Source: Ziziphus jujuba (Eukaryota; Streptophyta; Magnoliopsida; Rosales; Rhamnaceae). From it: DNA of 64,000 nucleotides. A model generated the notes under the pieces. That model was not told the origin of the DNA and ran no database searches. It saw only the letters and a list, made by a program, of their open reading frames with translations. The translations under genes and the position numbers were made by a program. Shown here in pieces: positions 1 to 11,867 of this stretch. How positions within the stretch are numbered: position 1 is the first letter of the stretch; each line of letters begins with the position of its first letter. Location: the NCBI RefSeq assembly GCF_031755915.1, contig NC_083390.1, positions 17,143,001 through 17,207,000 on the forward strand, given 5' to 3'.

Positions 1-375
1 CTTGATAGTCTCAAACTCCCTCATTAGGTTAAGGATTTGCATTTGCCTTGTCCTTGCACTCCCTTGGAACTCATCTTGAAGCTTATACCAAGCTTCTTTG
101 GCACTCTCACATGCCATTATCCTTGTGAAAATGGTATCACTAATACAAGAATGAATGGCAGTGAGAGCCTTGAAACCTTTAGCCGATTCCTCCTCATGGT
201 GCTTGATTTGGTTGACCGTTGCCCCTTGTCTCAAAGGCTCGGGTTCTTGGGGATTTATGGTGACCTCCCAAAGACCATAAGCCTTCAAGTAGGCTTGCAT
301 CTTGATACTCCAAATGTTTTAGTTCTCCCCATTGAAGATAGGAGGAGAAGGAGTTGAAAAACTTGAAGAAGCCAT
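1..375 (-). pseudogene. Copia-type retrotransposon gag, N-terminal part, with premature stop
   Basis: Read on the minus strand from the ATG at 373-375, this frame starts MASSSFSTPSPPIFNGEN and continues to the window edge. Its layout is that of the gag_pre-integrs/UBN2 domain of plant Ty1/copia gag proteins: a WSIKMQAYL segment, then LWEV, then an alpha-helical stretch ending in FQGSARTRQMQILNLMREFE. Gag packages the element RNA into virus-like particles. Codon 19 is TAA (319-321) where family members usually have a sense codon before NIW, so this copy cannot make full-length gag. After that stop the frame is open to position 1. A primer-binding site and LTR lie directly upstream (376-1450), as expected for the 5' end of such an element. 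The rest of gag and pol would lie beyond the left edge of the window. The family call is confident; the exact lineage is not determined. Confidence 0.85.
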
Positions 376-496
376 GTGAATGTTGCTTTCTAGTATGAAG
401 GAATATGAAAATATATTTGTGATTTCAAGTATCTCTTCACTCTCAAGGAATGAACCAGCCTAAAAACCTCACAAATCTCACAAAAAAATATGCCTT

Positions 497-508
497 GCTC
501 TGATACCA
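497..508 (-). other. Primer-binding site (initiator tRNA-Met) of the Copia element
   Basis: On the minus strand these bases read TGGTATCAGAGC, the standard complement of the 3' end of plant initiator tRNA-Met used to prime reverse transcription. It sits three bases after the CCCCAACA end of the LTR and about 120 bases before the gag ATG. This spacing fixes both the orientation of the element and the inner LTR boundary. Confidence 0.85.
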
Positions 509-511
509 CTT

Positions 512-1450
512 TGTTGGGGTGAGAAGGTTATGACCAAGAGCAAGCTAGCTTGAAGTGTTAGCAACAAGCAAGCTTTTGGTGATGCTCTTGGGAATGTTGT
601 GTGTGAGTTGTGTTTTTAGGTTTTGGTTATGGTGTTTTCTGGTTTTTAGGGTTCCTAAAGTGTTCTAAGGTGTTGAAGAAGAGATAAGAAGAAGAGGAAC
701 ACGTTGGCTTTTGAAAATAAGGCTTGGATCTAGAGCCATTTCATTCATTTTGCAATATAAGCTTGAAATTACAACTAGTTCACACATGCCAAGCATATGA
801 GCTTACAAAATGAGTAAAGTATTTGAAATTTAAAAAGTAAAATGGTCAACACCTAACTATTCATACACAAAAGAGGTCAAAAACAGCTGCAACATGTCTA
901 TTCCAAATATAGTAAAAAGTGGCACATGGTTTGAACTAAGTTCCTATTGTTTAACTAGTTTGGGTAAACAACCAAACTAGCTTCACCTACTTAGTTTCCC
1001 TTTGTATCTGCCTATGAAACTTGTTTTGAAGCATCCTTAGTCATCAATAAATATTGTTCCAAGAGCTAGGAATGTTCTGGAACCGGATCATGGGCCAAAC
1101 AGCTCCAAAACTAACCCATGCTCTGCATACTGGGCCCATCAGATACAGCAATCTGTTTGGAATAGAAAATGGACTTTCCCATGTCATTTGGACCTGAAAG
1201 TTGAACCATAGTCTTCTATATATGTCTGTAGACATCCCTCAAAATTTCAGCCCAAAACGCTATTTGCAACCTGAGATATAAGATAAATAGTAGAACTATG
1301 TTGCTGGAAATTATGAATCCAGCACCATAGGCATTTCAAGCATAACATTCCTACTCTTTTGTGCATAATTTTGCCTATACTTTTGCATACATAACTTAGG
1401 CACAAAACATTATCAAAATATACCTTGCATAAATTAAAACATACAAAAAA
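512..1450 (-). mobile_element. 5' LTR of the Copia element (outer boundary approximate)
   Basis: The inner end is clear: the plus strand begins TGTTGGGGTGAGAAGG at 512, so in element sense the LTR ends in CCCCAACA directly before the primer-binding site. The outer end was not located because the partner LTR lies outside the window. About 1450 is a guess, based on the change to featureless AT-rich sequence. A TATATA stretch near 1215-1222 is a possible core promoter in the element sense. No target duplication could be assigned. Confidence 0.6.
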
Positions 1451-3297
1451 AATATAAACTCATAAAAGGAAAGGATTTGATACCAAGGTATGCATGCTAG
1501 CCGGTGACATGCACCATTAAGTGGCAAAATTGCCGCACTTCAACACTAAATGGAGGAAGAATTTTAAGAAAATAACCATAAAAATAGATTTCTCAGATCG
1601 AATTATGGTGGAAAGCAAGATTTGAGCTCAAACGAACCAAGCATTGAAAAGATTTCAAGAATATTATTTAAAAATTCCATAAAGATTCTATCGGGAATTT
1701 CATGGTGGAAGTAGATATCATATAAATTTTCATGATCTGACGATTTTAAATATCATATTGTTTTCATATTTAAATGTGCAAGTAAAGAGTTATCGTCATT
1801 TAAAGTTTGGAATTTATAAAAAATAATATTTTAGTTAAATCTTCATCATTGATTAAAAGAGGGGATTAAGACAACTCAAGGGCCAAGATTAGAACAAGTG
1901 GTAATAACTGATTAATTTATCCTTAAGGAGACACATATCATGTTACATGCTTCAATAAGGATAAATTAGACTAATTAACTATTTTTTTAGAAAGAATTAG
2001 AGAAAATGAAAGTATTAAGGAGCAACTAATATCAAGTTTTCTTTTTACACATAAAATTTGTCTAACCCTCTTGATGGCGTGAAAGAGGTATCTTGCAAGA
2101 GTTCCACATTGAAAATAAAAAAAGAAAAAGGTTCTCAAGGTCCTATATACATAGCCCCCACCACATTGAAAGAAAATATACAAATTTAGAGAGTTGTTTA
2201 GGAGGCTTAATAGAAACAAACCAAATTTTGGGAGTTTCTTAAGTTCTCTTAAGGGTTCTAGGATTTAAATTTTAGGATTTTAGGAGATTAATTGGAGAGC
2301 TCTTGGAGGAGGATTTCTTCAATAGTTTTTACTTTTTTCTCTTTTCTCTTTAATTGTGAACCTTATTGTTTTTAATAATTATAGATGTTAAATTTATTTT
2401 TGTCATGAGGTAATTTTCATAGCTAGAGTTATGCTATAGCCCTAACTATGAAGGTTTAATTACTTTAATATATGTTGAATTTTAGTTATCTTGTTAATAA
2501 ATCAATGGTATACTTAATGCTTTCATAGGCCGGAAGGAATGAATGATTTTAATAATATTTGAGTTTCAAAAATGATAATATTATGGATCTACAATAATTT
2601 ACATGAATGCATAATTGATTGGAAAATAATTATGTTTGATGCCATATTATTTTCTTAATCTATGCTTAATGAATTTGCATGATTTAATTTATAGGCCAGA
2701 AGGAATAAGTTAGGTCATGTGAACATTATCAATTGTGAGTGGAAACTACTTTTGATTAATTTTGTTATTAAGTGTGGTTAACAAAATTATTAGTTAATTA
2801 AATTCACATATCTAAGTAATTAAATTGGAATATTTAGTGGTGAAATCAAATGCCCTAGTATTCATAATTATTAATTTTACTCTCTCTTTACTTGAAATTG
2901 ATCTAATTTTAATTGATTGCTTTTGTTTAATTTAGTTTATTTATTTTCAGTTGCCATCTTAATTTTTAGTTCAAATATTACTAAAACCTAATTATCTTTA
3001 ATACTTAATTCTTAATCCCTTGGGTACCACAACTCTATTTTTCCACTTTATTACTTGAAAACGATTTGTGCACTTGCAGGTTGATTTTACCCACCATCAC
3101 ATGAAACAAAAAAAAAATTAGGAACTCTTCTTAGCCACCATACCTACCATTGCCATGCTAGAAACCTTTACTTTTTGTGCCAGCAACTGCTAACAAAATC
3201 TCCTTTGCATGAAACAACTGCACTTCAGCATCTCCTTTGCATCTTCAACACCTTTGCATCTTCATCTTTATTTTCCTGGTAATATCTAATCACCTAA
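1451..3297. other. AT-rich spacer, possibly retroelement-derived
   Basis: No gene is supported here. The sequence is strongly AT-rich. The phrase TAGGCC(G/A)GAAGGAAT occurs twice (near 2527 and 2693). The stretch around 3000-3090 resembles the non-coding tail that precedes the 3' LTR in some large plant Ty3/gypsy elements. That attribution rests on general resemblance only. Part of this span may instead be the 5' non-coding region of the hAT remnant that follows. Confidence 0.3.
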
Positions 3298-3569
3298 ATG
3301 TGTAATAAATGTGAATCAAATGAGTTGAGAAAAGATTTTGTTTGGAAATATGTAAAAGAAGTTGATGGAGAAAAATATATGAGATGCATGTTTTGTGACC
3401 AAGTATGTAATGGAGGGGTAAATAGGCTAAAACATCATCTAACAAGAATTCACCATGGAATGAGGCCTTGTTCTAACATGAATGAAGATGTAAGATTACA
3501 ATGCAGAAAGAATTTATCATATTTTTATGATAAATAATCAAAAAGAAATGAGTTGCTTCAAGAAATAAA
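3298..3569 (+). pseudogene. hAT transposase remnant, N-terminal BED zinc finger part
   Basis: The frame starts MCNKCESNELRKDFVW and contains a BED-type zinc finger: Cys-x2-Cys in RCMFCDQVC followed by the paired histidines of LKHHLTRIHH, then the typical linker with LQCRK. This is the DNA-binding N-terminus of plant hAT transposases of the DUF659 type. The frame meets a stop after SYFYDK (3535-3537). Past that stop the reading continues as SKRNELLQEI up to the LTR insertion at 3570. Beyond the LTR the same transposase resumes at 6923 (GMGSNPNMDSGG), so one hAT derivative was split by the retroelement. It cannot encode an active enzyme. Family assignment is firm; the outer hAT termini were not found. 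Confidence 0.8.
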
Positions 3570-4591
3570 TGTAAGGACCATCCCAAGGTTATCTCTTGAA
3601 ATCCTAGGATAGTCCTGATTAGGGAAAATTCTATCGAAATTTATACGGAGAATCCGTCAACATCTACCTTACAAAATTGGCTTCCCCAAATATTTCTTGA
3701 ATAGAAAACTCACTCTGAAAATATACGTTCAATTTATTCTTCCCCACCTTACTAAATTTCTTCCTAGATTTACAGGACTTCAATAATAATATCGTAGGAA
3801 TACAAATATGAGTAATAATTACTTTTGTATGTGTATAGACTTCTTAGAGAGCTTACTACATGAACCCCAAGATGGCCACCTACACCTTCCACTTACTACA
3901 ATCTCACTTTTTTTATAGCATCATGAATATACCAAACATATAAATGCATATAGATAGATAATAACAATAATAGTAACAAAAGATAATGAGAACTTTGGTC
4001 CCATACCATAAATCATGAAATTTACATTTTTGTATTTAGAAAATCTACAGATATACTTTGTATCACTAATAATGGATAAATTGTAAAACAACTTTAGTAA
4101 AATAAATTACATTTAAAAAGGCACATACAAACCCAATACTTTAAATTAAATAGTTAAGATCTTAACAGTGGCTTCGATAACCATTGTTATCCAAATCTAA
4201 CATAAAAATATATCTATATATATTTTTTCTACATAAATATAAATATGCAAACAGTCTCTTGAAGGATTTGGATAACCTGTGCATAGGCTAATACACCTAC
4301 TTGAACTCTTTGATACTTTCTCAGAGGTTGAAGTACCCGCTAAAGGCTAAGACTCTTACCTGAAAGTTGCAATACCTACATGAATGCTGTAGTACCTGCC
4401 CGAAGGCTAGTACTCCTTCCTGAAGGCTGCAATACATGCCCAAAGACTTAAGTACCCACCCAAAAACTATTACTCCTACCCGAAGGCTACAATACCAATC
4501 TGAAGGCTGAAGTACGCCTAAATCCATTAAGCCATGAATTAGGACAAATATAACAATTGTGCCATTGATAATAATAATAATAATAATAATA

Positions 4592-4623
<32 letters not shown>

Positions 4624-6922
4624 AATTAGGTAAATAAAGCTAAAATTGATAATTACGTTACATAAAAGGCATTCATAGCAAAGATATAACTGACGTACCA
4701 TAAGATGTACCAATGTAAAGTTCCATGATATCAGTTGTCTGTAGGTATACTACAATCAATATGGCCAATGGTGATTATCTATCATGGTCATCCAGCCCAC
4801 AGGTCATGTAGATAGCAAAAATACTATATTAAACCATTCATAAGTCAAACCGGGTCATTGTCCTCGTATGGTTCGGCACACCTGACATATAAAATGATAT
4901 AATATATATTAAAAGGATATTTGATGCACCATATGGTATACTAATGCCGCTAAGTGATGCTTGGCATCCCAAACACTATTAGATAGAGGGAGAAAGAAGA
5001 AAACATGCATGCGGCCTCATTAGCATCCTAAGGGTGCTGGTGCTAAATAATCTACCATTCTAGGTTAAAGGATGTTACTAATGTCATCATAGTAGAAATA
5101 TTTGCCTACTTTTTCTCACTTTAACACCTATAGGAATGGTTAAACCTACTATCCTTTGACCATGGTATGGGTGGCTAATGCCATTACTACAAACTATCTG
5201 CTTACCCTCGCATAGATAAACAAATAAAAAATAATTAAACGAATAATTAAATAATAACTAATAGCCTTACAAATATATGTATATATATATATATATATCA
5301 TATGCACTTATTCATTTATATACACACATATAAATATATAAATATATGTGAACATATTTTAATAACTATGATAAATCATTTCACAATTCAAATATAGGTT
5401 GTAGTCAAAATTAATGCGTGGAAGCATTTAAATGAAACCATGTAAATCAATATCTTTTTCATTCCACAACTAACCCAATAATTTAAGGTTCATAAGAATC
5501 GTAGATTGGCAATTAAAACAATAAATCAACTAATGAAGTTATTTTAAATCAAACATGAACATCTAAACAAAGTAATGATGTTCATCCATCATTTCGCTAC
5601 TGTAAAGTTCACTGTAAGTCCCATAGGGTACCTAACATACACCAAGAATATTATTTAGATAATACATAAGTTCTGTAAAGATATCAAAATCCATTAAATA
5701 TTTTAAAACTCACCCTCACTACTTCGAGTTCCCAAAGTTGGAGTCCAAGAAAGTCCAATTATACAGTGACCTTGAATGGCCTATTGCTAAAAAATTTAGG
5801 GTTTCTCCCAATTGCACTCAAGTTTATAAAATTGAATGCTCCATTAACCCTATTACCCTTTGGAAACCTATATGTAATAATTTTCTTATGGACAATCCTA
5901 ACAAAGAACAATTTTTACAGCAATTTCAAAATTAGGTTAAAATGGTAAAATTTTAAATATTCAATCATAATTACCAAATTATATACCAAATGAAAGCCTG
6001 TAAGACAAGCATGAAAGATACTTAGCTCAAATAACCCAAGCTTATTATTGGTGGTAAAAAAATTTTCACCAATTACAAACCATTGTATCTCTCAAACGAC
6101 TTGAAATTTGGAAAAATGGAGGCCATATTATGAATCAAAGAGCCCAAAATAGGGGAGAAAAAGGTATAGGTTAGGCCGAGTCTGCTAGAAATTGATGGCC
6201 TACCATCTCCAACTTCTAACGACTAATTCAAGTGCATTACCAATTGGTCAGTTGCCAAATCGAATAGTTGAGCTTGCCAATGGTTTATGTGTGTTCACAT
6301 TGGGTGGATGAGAAATGATAACTCCTGCTAACCCATGAGGGAGGAAGAAACAGAGGGGGGTCTTTTCTATTTTAGAGGAAAGAGAAAAAGGGAAACAAAA
6401 GGGAAAAGAAAAGGAGTGTGGCCATGTGTCACCTATGGATGAGTGATGCATGGCACCCATTAGGGAGGTTTTCAAGTATCCCTTTGCATGCTTTTTGATA
6501 AAACTATCCAATAAAGTCAATTTTTGAAAAATAATCGCAACTTTACAAATTTGTGACTGTTCAACCGGTAGATGCAAATTAAGTGTGCCATTAATCTACG
6601 AACTCATATTGACTAACATTAGCATATAGTACAAAAGTTAAAATTAAAATTCATAAAAATAAAAAATCAAACTCGGGCTTACTCAATCAATATGGGCATC
6701 AACTTGACTGACCATAATATTTTAATTTAACTCCGATTTTGGTGTATTACCTATCTACGAACTTGAGTCGATTTGTACCTTACCATGGTGTCTCGATAAA
6801 AGCAAAATTCTTCTTGTAGCAAAAAATCAACTGTGGGGTTCGCTTGGTCAACCATTATAAACCCTGATCTAACTTGGTCAAAAATTCAAATTTAGAGTGT
6901 TTACTTGGATCAAGGTTTTACA
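3570..6922 (-). mobile_element. Solo LTR, copy E (same family as the nested LTRs)
   Basis: It begins TGTAAGGACCATCCCAAGG and ends GATCAAGGTTTTACA, matching both termini of the element C LTR (TGTCAGGACCCGTCCAG ... GGGTGTTACA). It shares internal landmarks in the same order with LTR A, including the repeat block at 4322-4515. Length is about 3353 bp. No internal region or second LTR follows, so it is a solo LTR left by recombination between two LTRs. It interrupts the hAT transposase between QEI and GMGSN. The flanks do not show a clean 5-bp duplication (ATAAA on the left, TAGGT on the right), so small changes have occurred at the junctions. By divergence it is one of the older copies. Strand is given in the element's coding sense. 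Confidence 0.85.
4322..4515. repeat. Imperfect minisatellite inside LTR E
   Basis: About nine degenerate units of roughly 20-22 bp, each a variant of CCTGCCCGAAGGCTGNAGTA, in head-to-tail order. Equivalent blocks occur in LTR A (about 22765-22925) and, on the other strand, in LTR B (about 26815-26985). They are absent from the LTRs of elements C and D. A trinucleotide tract of AAT and ATG units follows at about 4569-4625. Confidence 0.7.
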
Positions 6923-7696
6923 TAGGTATGGGATCAAATCCAAATATGGACAGTGGAGGGAATGAAAAACTGTAGGTGGAAATAAAAGTGGAATGGTAGC
7001 CTAGAACAAAAGCCTAAGAGACCAATGAATAAGTTTAACAATTGAAAACCTAGATAAGCTGCTTTAAATACTAAATTGAAGCAAGAAGAAAGAAAAGAAC
7101 TTTATAGAAAATTTGGTCTTTCTATGTATCAAAAGGTCTTCCTTCTAATATAATGAATGATTCTAATTGGATTCCTATGGTGGATGCTATTGCTAGACTA
7201 AGGGAGAGAAGTTTGAAAAGAAAACAAAATTTTGATCCCATACTATTAGAGGAAATCAACTCAGATGATTAATGGATAGTAGAGAAAGAACCTCAATTCA
7301 TCCCAAATAATAGTTCTTGACTTAAAGATAAAGTTTTATTCAATGGTAATGCCATTAGAATATACCATTGAAGACTTTTCAAGTAGGGGAAGAGATTTCT
7401 ACTCATCAACTAATAAGGGATTGAATTCCACTTCCACACCATCAACTAATAAGACAATAGGTCATAAGAGAATGCTTGATAAACTTTTAGGTATGAAAAA
7501 ATTTATATAAGTACAAAACTTATCATCAAGTTTACATTATAGTATTTTACTTTATTACTAGGAAAATATAAGGACAAAGAAGCTGACTCAACACCTAATG
7601 TTCAAGATGATGAGTTGGATGAAGTGGTTAGTTTCCTTGTTATTGATGACTTGGATCACAGTGATGATGATATTGATCTAGATGACTTGATGTGAT
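6923..7696 (+). pseudogene. hAT transposase remnant, DUF659 start joined to C-terminal tail
   Basis: Resuming after LTR E, the translation shows GMGSNPNMDSGG, then QEERKELYRKFGLSMYQK and NDSNWIPMVDAIA, the beginning of the DUF659 domain of plant hAT transposases. It then jumps straight to RQNFDPILLEEINSDD-like C-terminal sequence and an acidic tail (DDLDHSDDDIDLDDLM, stop about 7694-7696). The catalytic RNase H-like core that should lie between is missing, so the element was internally deleted, like a Ds derivative. Frameshifts (near 7133) and stops (after INSDD and NNSS) confirm decay. With 3298-3569 it forms one non-autonomous hAT copy. Its termini and target duplication were not located. 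Confidence 0.7.
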
Positions 7697-8305
7697 GAAT
7701 TTGCATGTTTAATTTAATTCAGTTTAGGTTGGATTTGATTCTTGTAGACTTTTATGGACAAAATGACCAACAATCAAGCTAAAATGGCGTTAAAGAGCTG
7801 TCTGTGATTGAGAAGACTGAGGAAACCAAACCCACTATTTTTACAAAAAATGAGGAAGAAAAGACAAATTATGGGCAATATGTTGCTTAGATACAACAGA
7901 TCACACCAGACGCTTCCAATGTTAGACATGACGGGCTTATCCTAGCCATCTTATTTGACATTATTTTTGCCATGTGGCACACGTGGCCAGATAGACACGA
8001 TGGTCTCAACTTGGAGCGTTGTATTGCACATGTTTTTTGCAACATTATCATATTATCGTACACAACAATGCCATGTGTCATGACACATGGCTACTCGTCA
8101 TCCGATATGACGGTTTATGTAATGTCCATCGTACTTGATTTGTGATCAAATATGACGGGCTATACATATCCCATTGTATTTGTTCATCAAACTGAATATG
8201 TCGGTGACACATGTTATGCCATCTTATTTGTTTTGCCTACTATATAACTGGACATTGTGATCTATCATATACAATTTCCCTTTTACTAAGGACCATTGTA
8301 GGTCC
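7697..8305. other. Non-coding stretch with repeated TATGACGG / CCATCGTA-like phrases
   Basis: No gene seen. Between about 7925 and 8250, near-copies of a roughly 45-bp unit recur, with TGACGGGCT on one side and CCCATCGTA or variants on the other (near 7928, 8104, 8153 and 8196). Such spaced repeats resemble the subterminal repeats of DNA transposons. Similar wording resumes after 9670 (CCCATCGTATC), so the hAT-like element at 8306-9661 may have inserted into this older element. Confidence 0.35.
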
Positions 8306-9661
8306 TAGGGCTGTTCAAAAAACCCAGTAACACGATAAACCCGACCAAAGCGACCCGATCCAATCCGCTAATAAAAGAAACTGATATAGTTTAGACGGGT
8401 TGCGGGTTGGTTTTTTTCAACCCGAGTCCATCGGATCGGGTTTCGTGTTATAAATTAAAAACCCGATAAACCCATACTCGCACTCATGTAGACGACCTGT
8501 AGTTAAAAATTAAAAAATATGTAAATATATATATTTACCTAACATTATTGTGAAGTAGATCTGAGATCCCCAATTTTGCCCTAAGCCACTCTGTCATTTT
8601 TTCTTCTTAGTATTAACGTTGCCAGTCACAGTCTCCATCATCTCACCATCGATCACCATCTCCATCATGCTACCACTAATCTTTGTAGCCCAGCCACCGC
8701 TGACCGCTCTCTTAGTTCTCAAAGCTGATGGTGCCATCTCCCATTTCTCTCTCTAACTTTATTTTTTCTTAATGAAGATTTTTTATTGATTTTAATTTTA
8801 GGGTTTTATGGAATTTGGAGGTGCTATGTAGGTTGGCTCAAGTCTAAACTTTTATGGGTTTTTTTTTTGTGTAGCTTAAGTGTGTAAAATTTCATGGCAA
8901 TGGTTTTTTTTATTATTATTTTGTTTTACTTATTTATATTTTTATGTCAATTAACTGGGGTTTTCAGTTTTGGATGATTATAGTCCATCATCTCACCGTC
9001 GATTACCATCTCATCATGCTGCCACTAATCTCTATAGCATAGCCACCAGTGACCACTCTCTTGGTTTTGACAGCTAATGGTGCCATTTTCCATTTCTCTC
9101 TCTAACATTATTTTCTCTTAATGAAGATTTTTATTGATTTTATTTTTTAGGGTTTTATGAAATTTGGAGGTGCTGTGTGTGTGGGTTGGCTTAAGTCTAA
9201 ACTTTTATGGGTTTTTTTGTGCAGCAGTTAAGTCTGTAAAATTTCATGGCATTGGTTTTTTTTTTTTTTTATATTTTTATGTCAATTAATTGGGCTTTTC
9301 AGTTTTGGATGATTATAGGTTGAATGAAGACATGCACTTTGATTTAGATCTTTTTGTCTTTGCTTCTCCTTCTGTTTGTTTTTGTCACCCTCCTCTTTGT
9401 TTTTTTCTTCTAAACCAATGATCCAACCTAGCACGACTCGAACACCCTGTTAAAAAGGATCAAAATTAACATTTGGGCTTAGATCTAACTTGAGCCCAAT
9501 ATTTAAATTTAATATTTGAACTTAAGCCGAACTTGAGATCCAATCCAACCCATTGGGTTGGATTGGATTGGGTTGTTATTGGGTCGGATGGAAATCTAAT
9601 CAACCCAATTTGATCGGATCAGTTATTATTTTTCTTCCAACCCGATCCGTATTCACCCCTC
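8306..9661. mobile_element. Non-autonomous hAT-like element with 8-bp target duplication
   Basis: The left end reads TAGGGCTGTTCAAAAAACCC and the right end, on the other strand, GAGGGGTGAATACGGATC. These form short imperfect terminal inverted repeats of the TAGGGGTGTTCAA type common in plant hAT elements. Flanking 8-bp direct repeats GTAGGTCC (8298-8305) and GTAGATCC (9662-9669) match at seven of eight positions, the duplication length expected of hAT transposition. The subterminal regions are rich in ACCCGA/TCGGGT phrases on both sides. No transposase is encoded. The centre is an internal tandem duplication, described separately. Confidence 0.7.
8635..9318. repeat. Tandem duplication of about 360 bp inside the hAT-like element
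   Basis: Copy 1 starts at 8635 (CCATCATCTCACCATCGATC) and copy 2 at 8995 (CCATCATCTCACCGTCGATT). Both run through the same landmarks: GGTGCCAT, CTCTCTCTAAC, a GGGTTTTATG phrase, GGTTGGCT and the closing TTTTGGATGATTATAG. Copy 2 is shorter because of small indels in T-runs. The pair diverges by scattered substitutions, so the duplication is not recent. Confidence 0.85.
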
Positions 9662-9669
9662 GTAGATCC

Positions 9670-11850
9670 ATCCTATTTGTTGTTTCCAAATCTTTAAAAA
9701 TTCCAACTTCCATCATATAAAAGATAGATATGATGATCTTTTGATACCCATCGTATCAATCCAAAATATCTTCGTCGTATATGAGCATGTTTGTTGTGGT
9801 GGTAGGATCAAATTTTGTTGGATGTCATAGATCACCATGGTCTAGAGTGCTTATGTTTATAATAATATTACATAATATTTTTATATTCATTTTTTTCTTT
9901 ATTTTCTTTTCCTCTTTTGTTGTAAGTTGGTTGTCTTATAGTTCAACTTGACAAGTTAGGCGAAAAGAGTGACTTTTAGGTTCAACCTTTATTTCTAGCC
10001 GTTTTATTTTTATGAGGACCATTGGAAGTGGCTACCACCGACTCCTATTTCATGGAGACCATTGCTTCTTGTCCCTGTCATTTAAAAGTAAATTAATTTT
10101 CTTCTTTTTTATTATTTTTGACCCACTTCAACATATTTGTCTTGCTAGCTACAGCTAATGAAACTAATAATTATGGAAAAAAATAATAATAAAGGTAAGC
10201 AACTTCTATACATTGGAAAAAAAAAAAAGAAAACAAAAGAAAAAAAAAGTTTAATTTATTTTGGATAAGAATTACGTTTACGTATATGTAGGTTTTAAAT
10301 AAAATTTATACCGATATAGAGGAAGAACTAGTAAAGGAAATATCATTTTTAAACAGCTTGGATGATAACAATCTCACCAAAGGAAACTTTAGTGGAGGCC
10401 CACAAGGATACTAATTTGCAAATCGTTCATATGAACTTAGGTATAACTGCATAAGGCTAATCAAAATATTTAATAATTGGTTGTTTTTTGAAGTTTCTCT
10501 AAGAATAGCAAAAGGCTGCAGATGAATTTTATTGAGTAAAGTCAATGATTAAGGACAATGGGGGCACAATACCCTCAACCTATTCTAAAATTTTCAATAG
10601 AGAGGACGGTGCAAACTATTCCATTGAACCATACCACAGGACCAAGAGCTCTAAGTGGGCCTTTCTAATAAGCATAACGGCAATGCAGATGAACGTGATT
10701 GGGCCTGGAACTAAAAGTAAATTGAAGCTACGACTATGCAATTTTTCAAAGAACTTTTCATTCTAAAAGCAATGAAAATTTAGTATATATGTCTAGATAC
10801 TACAAATTTTGAAAAAGATGGACAACGAAAATATATACGAACAGAATATATTATATATTTAACTATATATATACTATCAAAAATTTTTAAATTAGATAAT
10901 ATGAGAAAACTATATAAAATCAAAACTTTGGATTCATTATATAAAGGGTGACATTGATTTATACTCCATAACATTATAAATTTTATTATCCATATCATTT
11001 GCACCAAAAATTGAATCATATAAAGATGTGAAACTCGTTATGTAAAAAACTGTGAAATTAGCTATTCATTACATCAAAAGGATTTTAGGTATATAGAGGA
11101 CACTATCAGATACACTAATTTATTTGTTATAAATTATTTGACGAATCCTTTTAAAGTTATTTTATGTACTTTTTATTTTTGTTCCGTGAATAGACCACTT
11201 CATTTAATTTTCATTCATCTTTTCTTTAAACACATTTTAATTAGGAGAGGATCTTTTTTTTCAGCCACACATATCATTATTGCTATTTGACTGTGTCCAA
11301 AAAATATAATAATAACTTTCAAATTAAAAATTTGAACTTGTTTGCCAAAAAAAAAAAAGAAAAAAAAGTTTGAACTTATTATTAAAAAAAATAAATTAAA
11401 AAAAGGGCGTAATTTATTCTCTAGGAGATCGGGTAGACAAATAAGAATAAATAAATAAATAAATAATATTTTATAGTATTGATGGTTGTTGTAATTGTTG
11501 TTTTCAATCTATTTGAAGAATGCTAGTAACATTTACAAAAGTAAGAACAACAAGCCACCAACCACTGTATTATAAGTTTACAGCAATAGCACGATAGTAA
11601 TAAATTAATAGTAATAATTATTATATAACAAAAACTATAAAGAAAAGTAGAAATGGTAACAAAATAATAATAATAATAACTAAACTGTTTGTTTATTTAT
11701 TTTTTTTAATATAAGCAATTTCGACCAAAACTTGAGATCTTTTAAAAAATATTAAATTTCTAACAAAAAAGGAAAAGAAAAATAGAAGCAAAAAACAATT
11801 TTATTTTTCGAATTAATAAAACCAAAAATTTGGACGGCAACTCTTAAATC
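9670..11850. other. AT-rich intergenic region upstream of the GH3 gene
   Basis: No supported gene. It contains long A or T runs and short open frames without recognisable protein sequence. I see no tRNA or other RNA gene. Part of the first few hundred bases may belong to the DNA transposon remnant noted at 7697-8305. Confidence 0.4.
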
Positions 11851-11858
11851 AAAATGGC

Positions 11859-11867
11859 TATATATAG
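11859..11867 (+). promoter_or_regulatory. Possible TATA box of the GH3 gene
   Basis: TATATATAG lies about 1.17 kb before the GH3 start codon and is followed by a pyrimidine- and CT-rich leader typical of plant 5' untranslated regions. Two TGTCTC elements (11948-11953 and 12112-12117), the classical auxin-response core, fall just downstream in the leader. If transcription starts near 11895, the leader would be over 1.1 kb and probably contains an intron. This is inferred from position and composition only. Confidence 0.35.

Noticed and set aside
4321..4713. 130-residue minus-strand frame with a long isoleucine run
   Set aside because: The isoleucine run is the AAT/ATG microsatellite and the rest is the minisatellite block of LTR E.
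3570..6922. LTR E as the cause of the missing hAT core through ectopic recombination
   Set aside because: The hAT reading continues directly across the LTR (QEI to GMGSN), so the core deletion lies elsewhere, near 7190-7210, and is a separate event.
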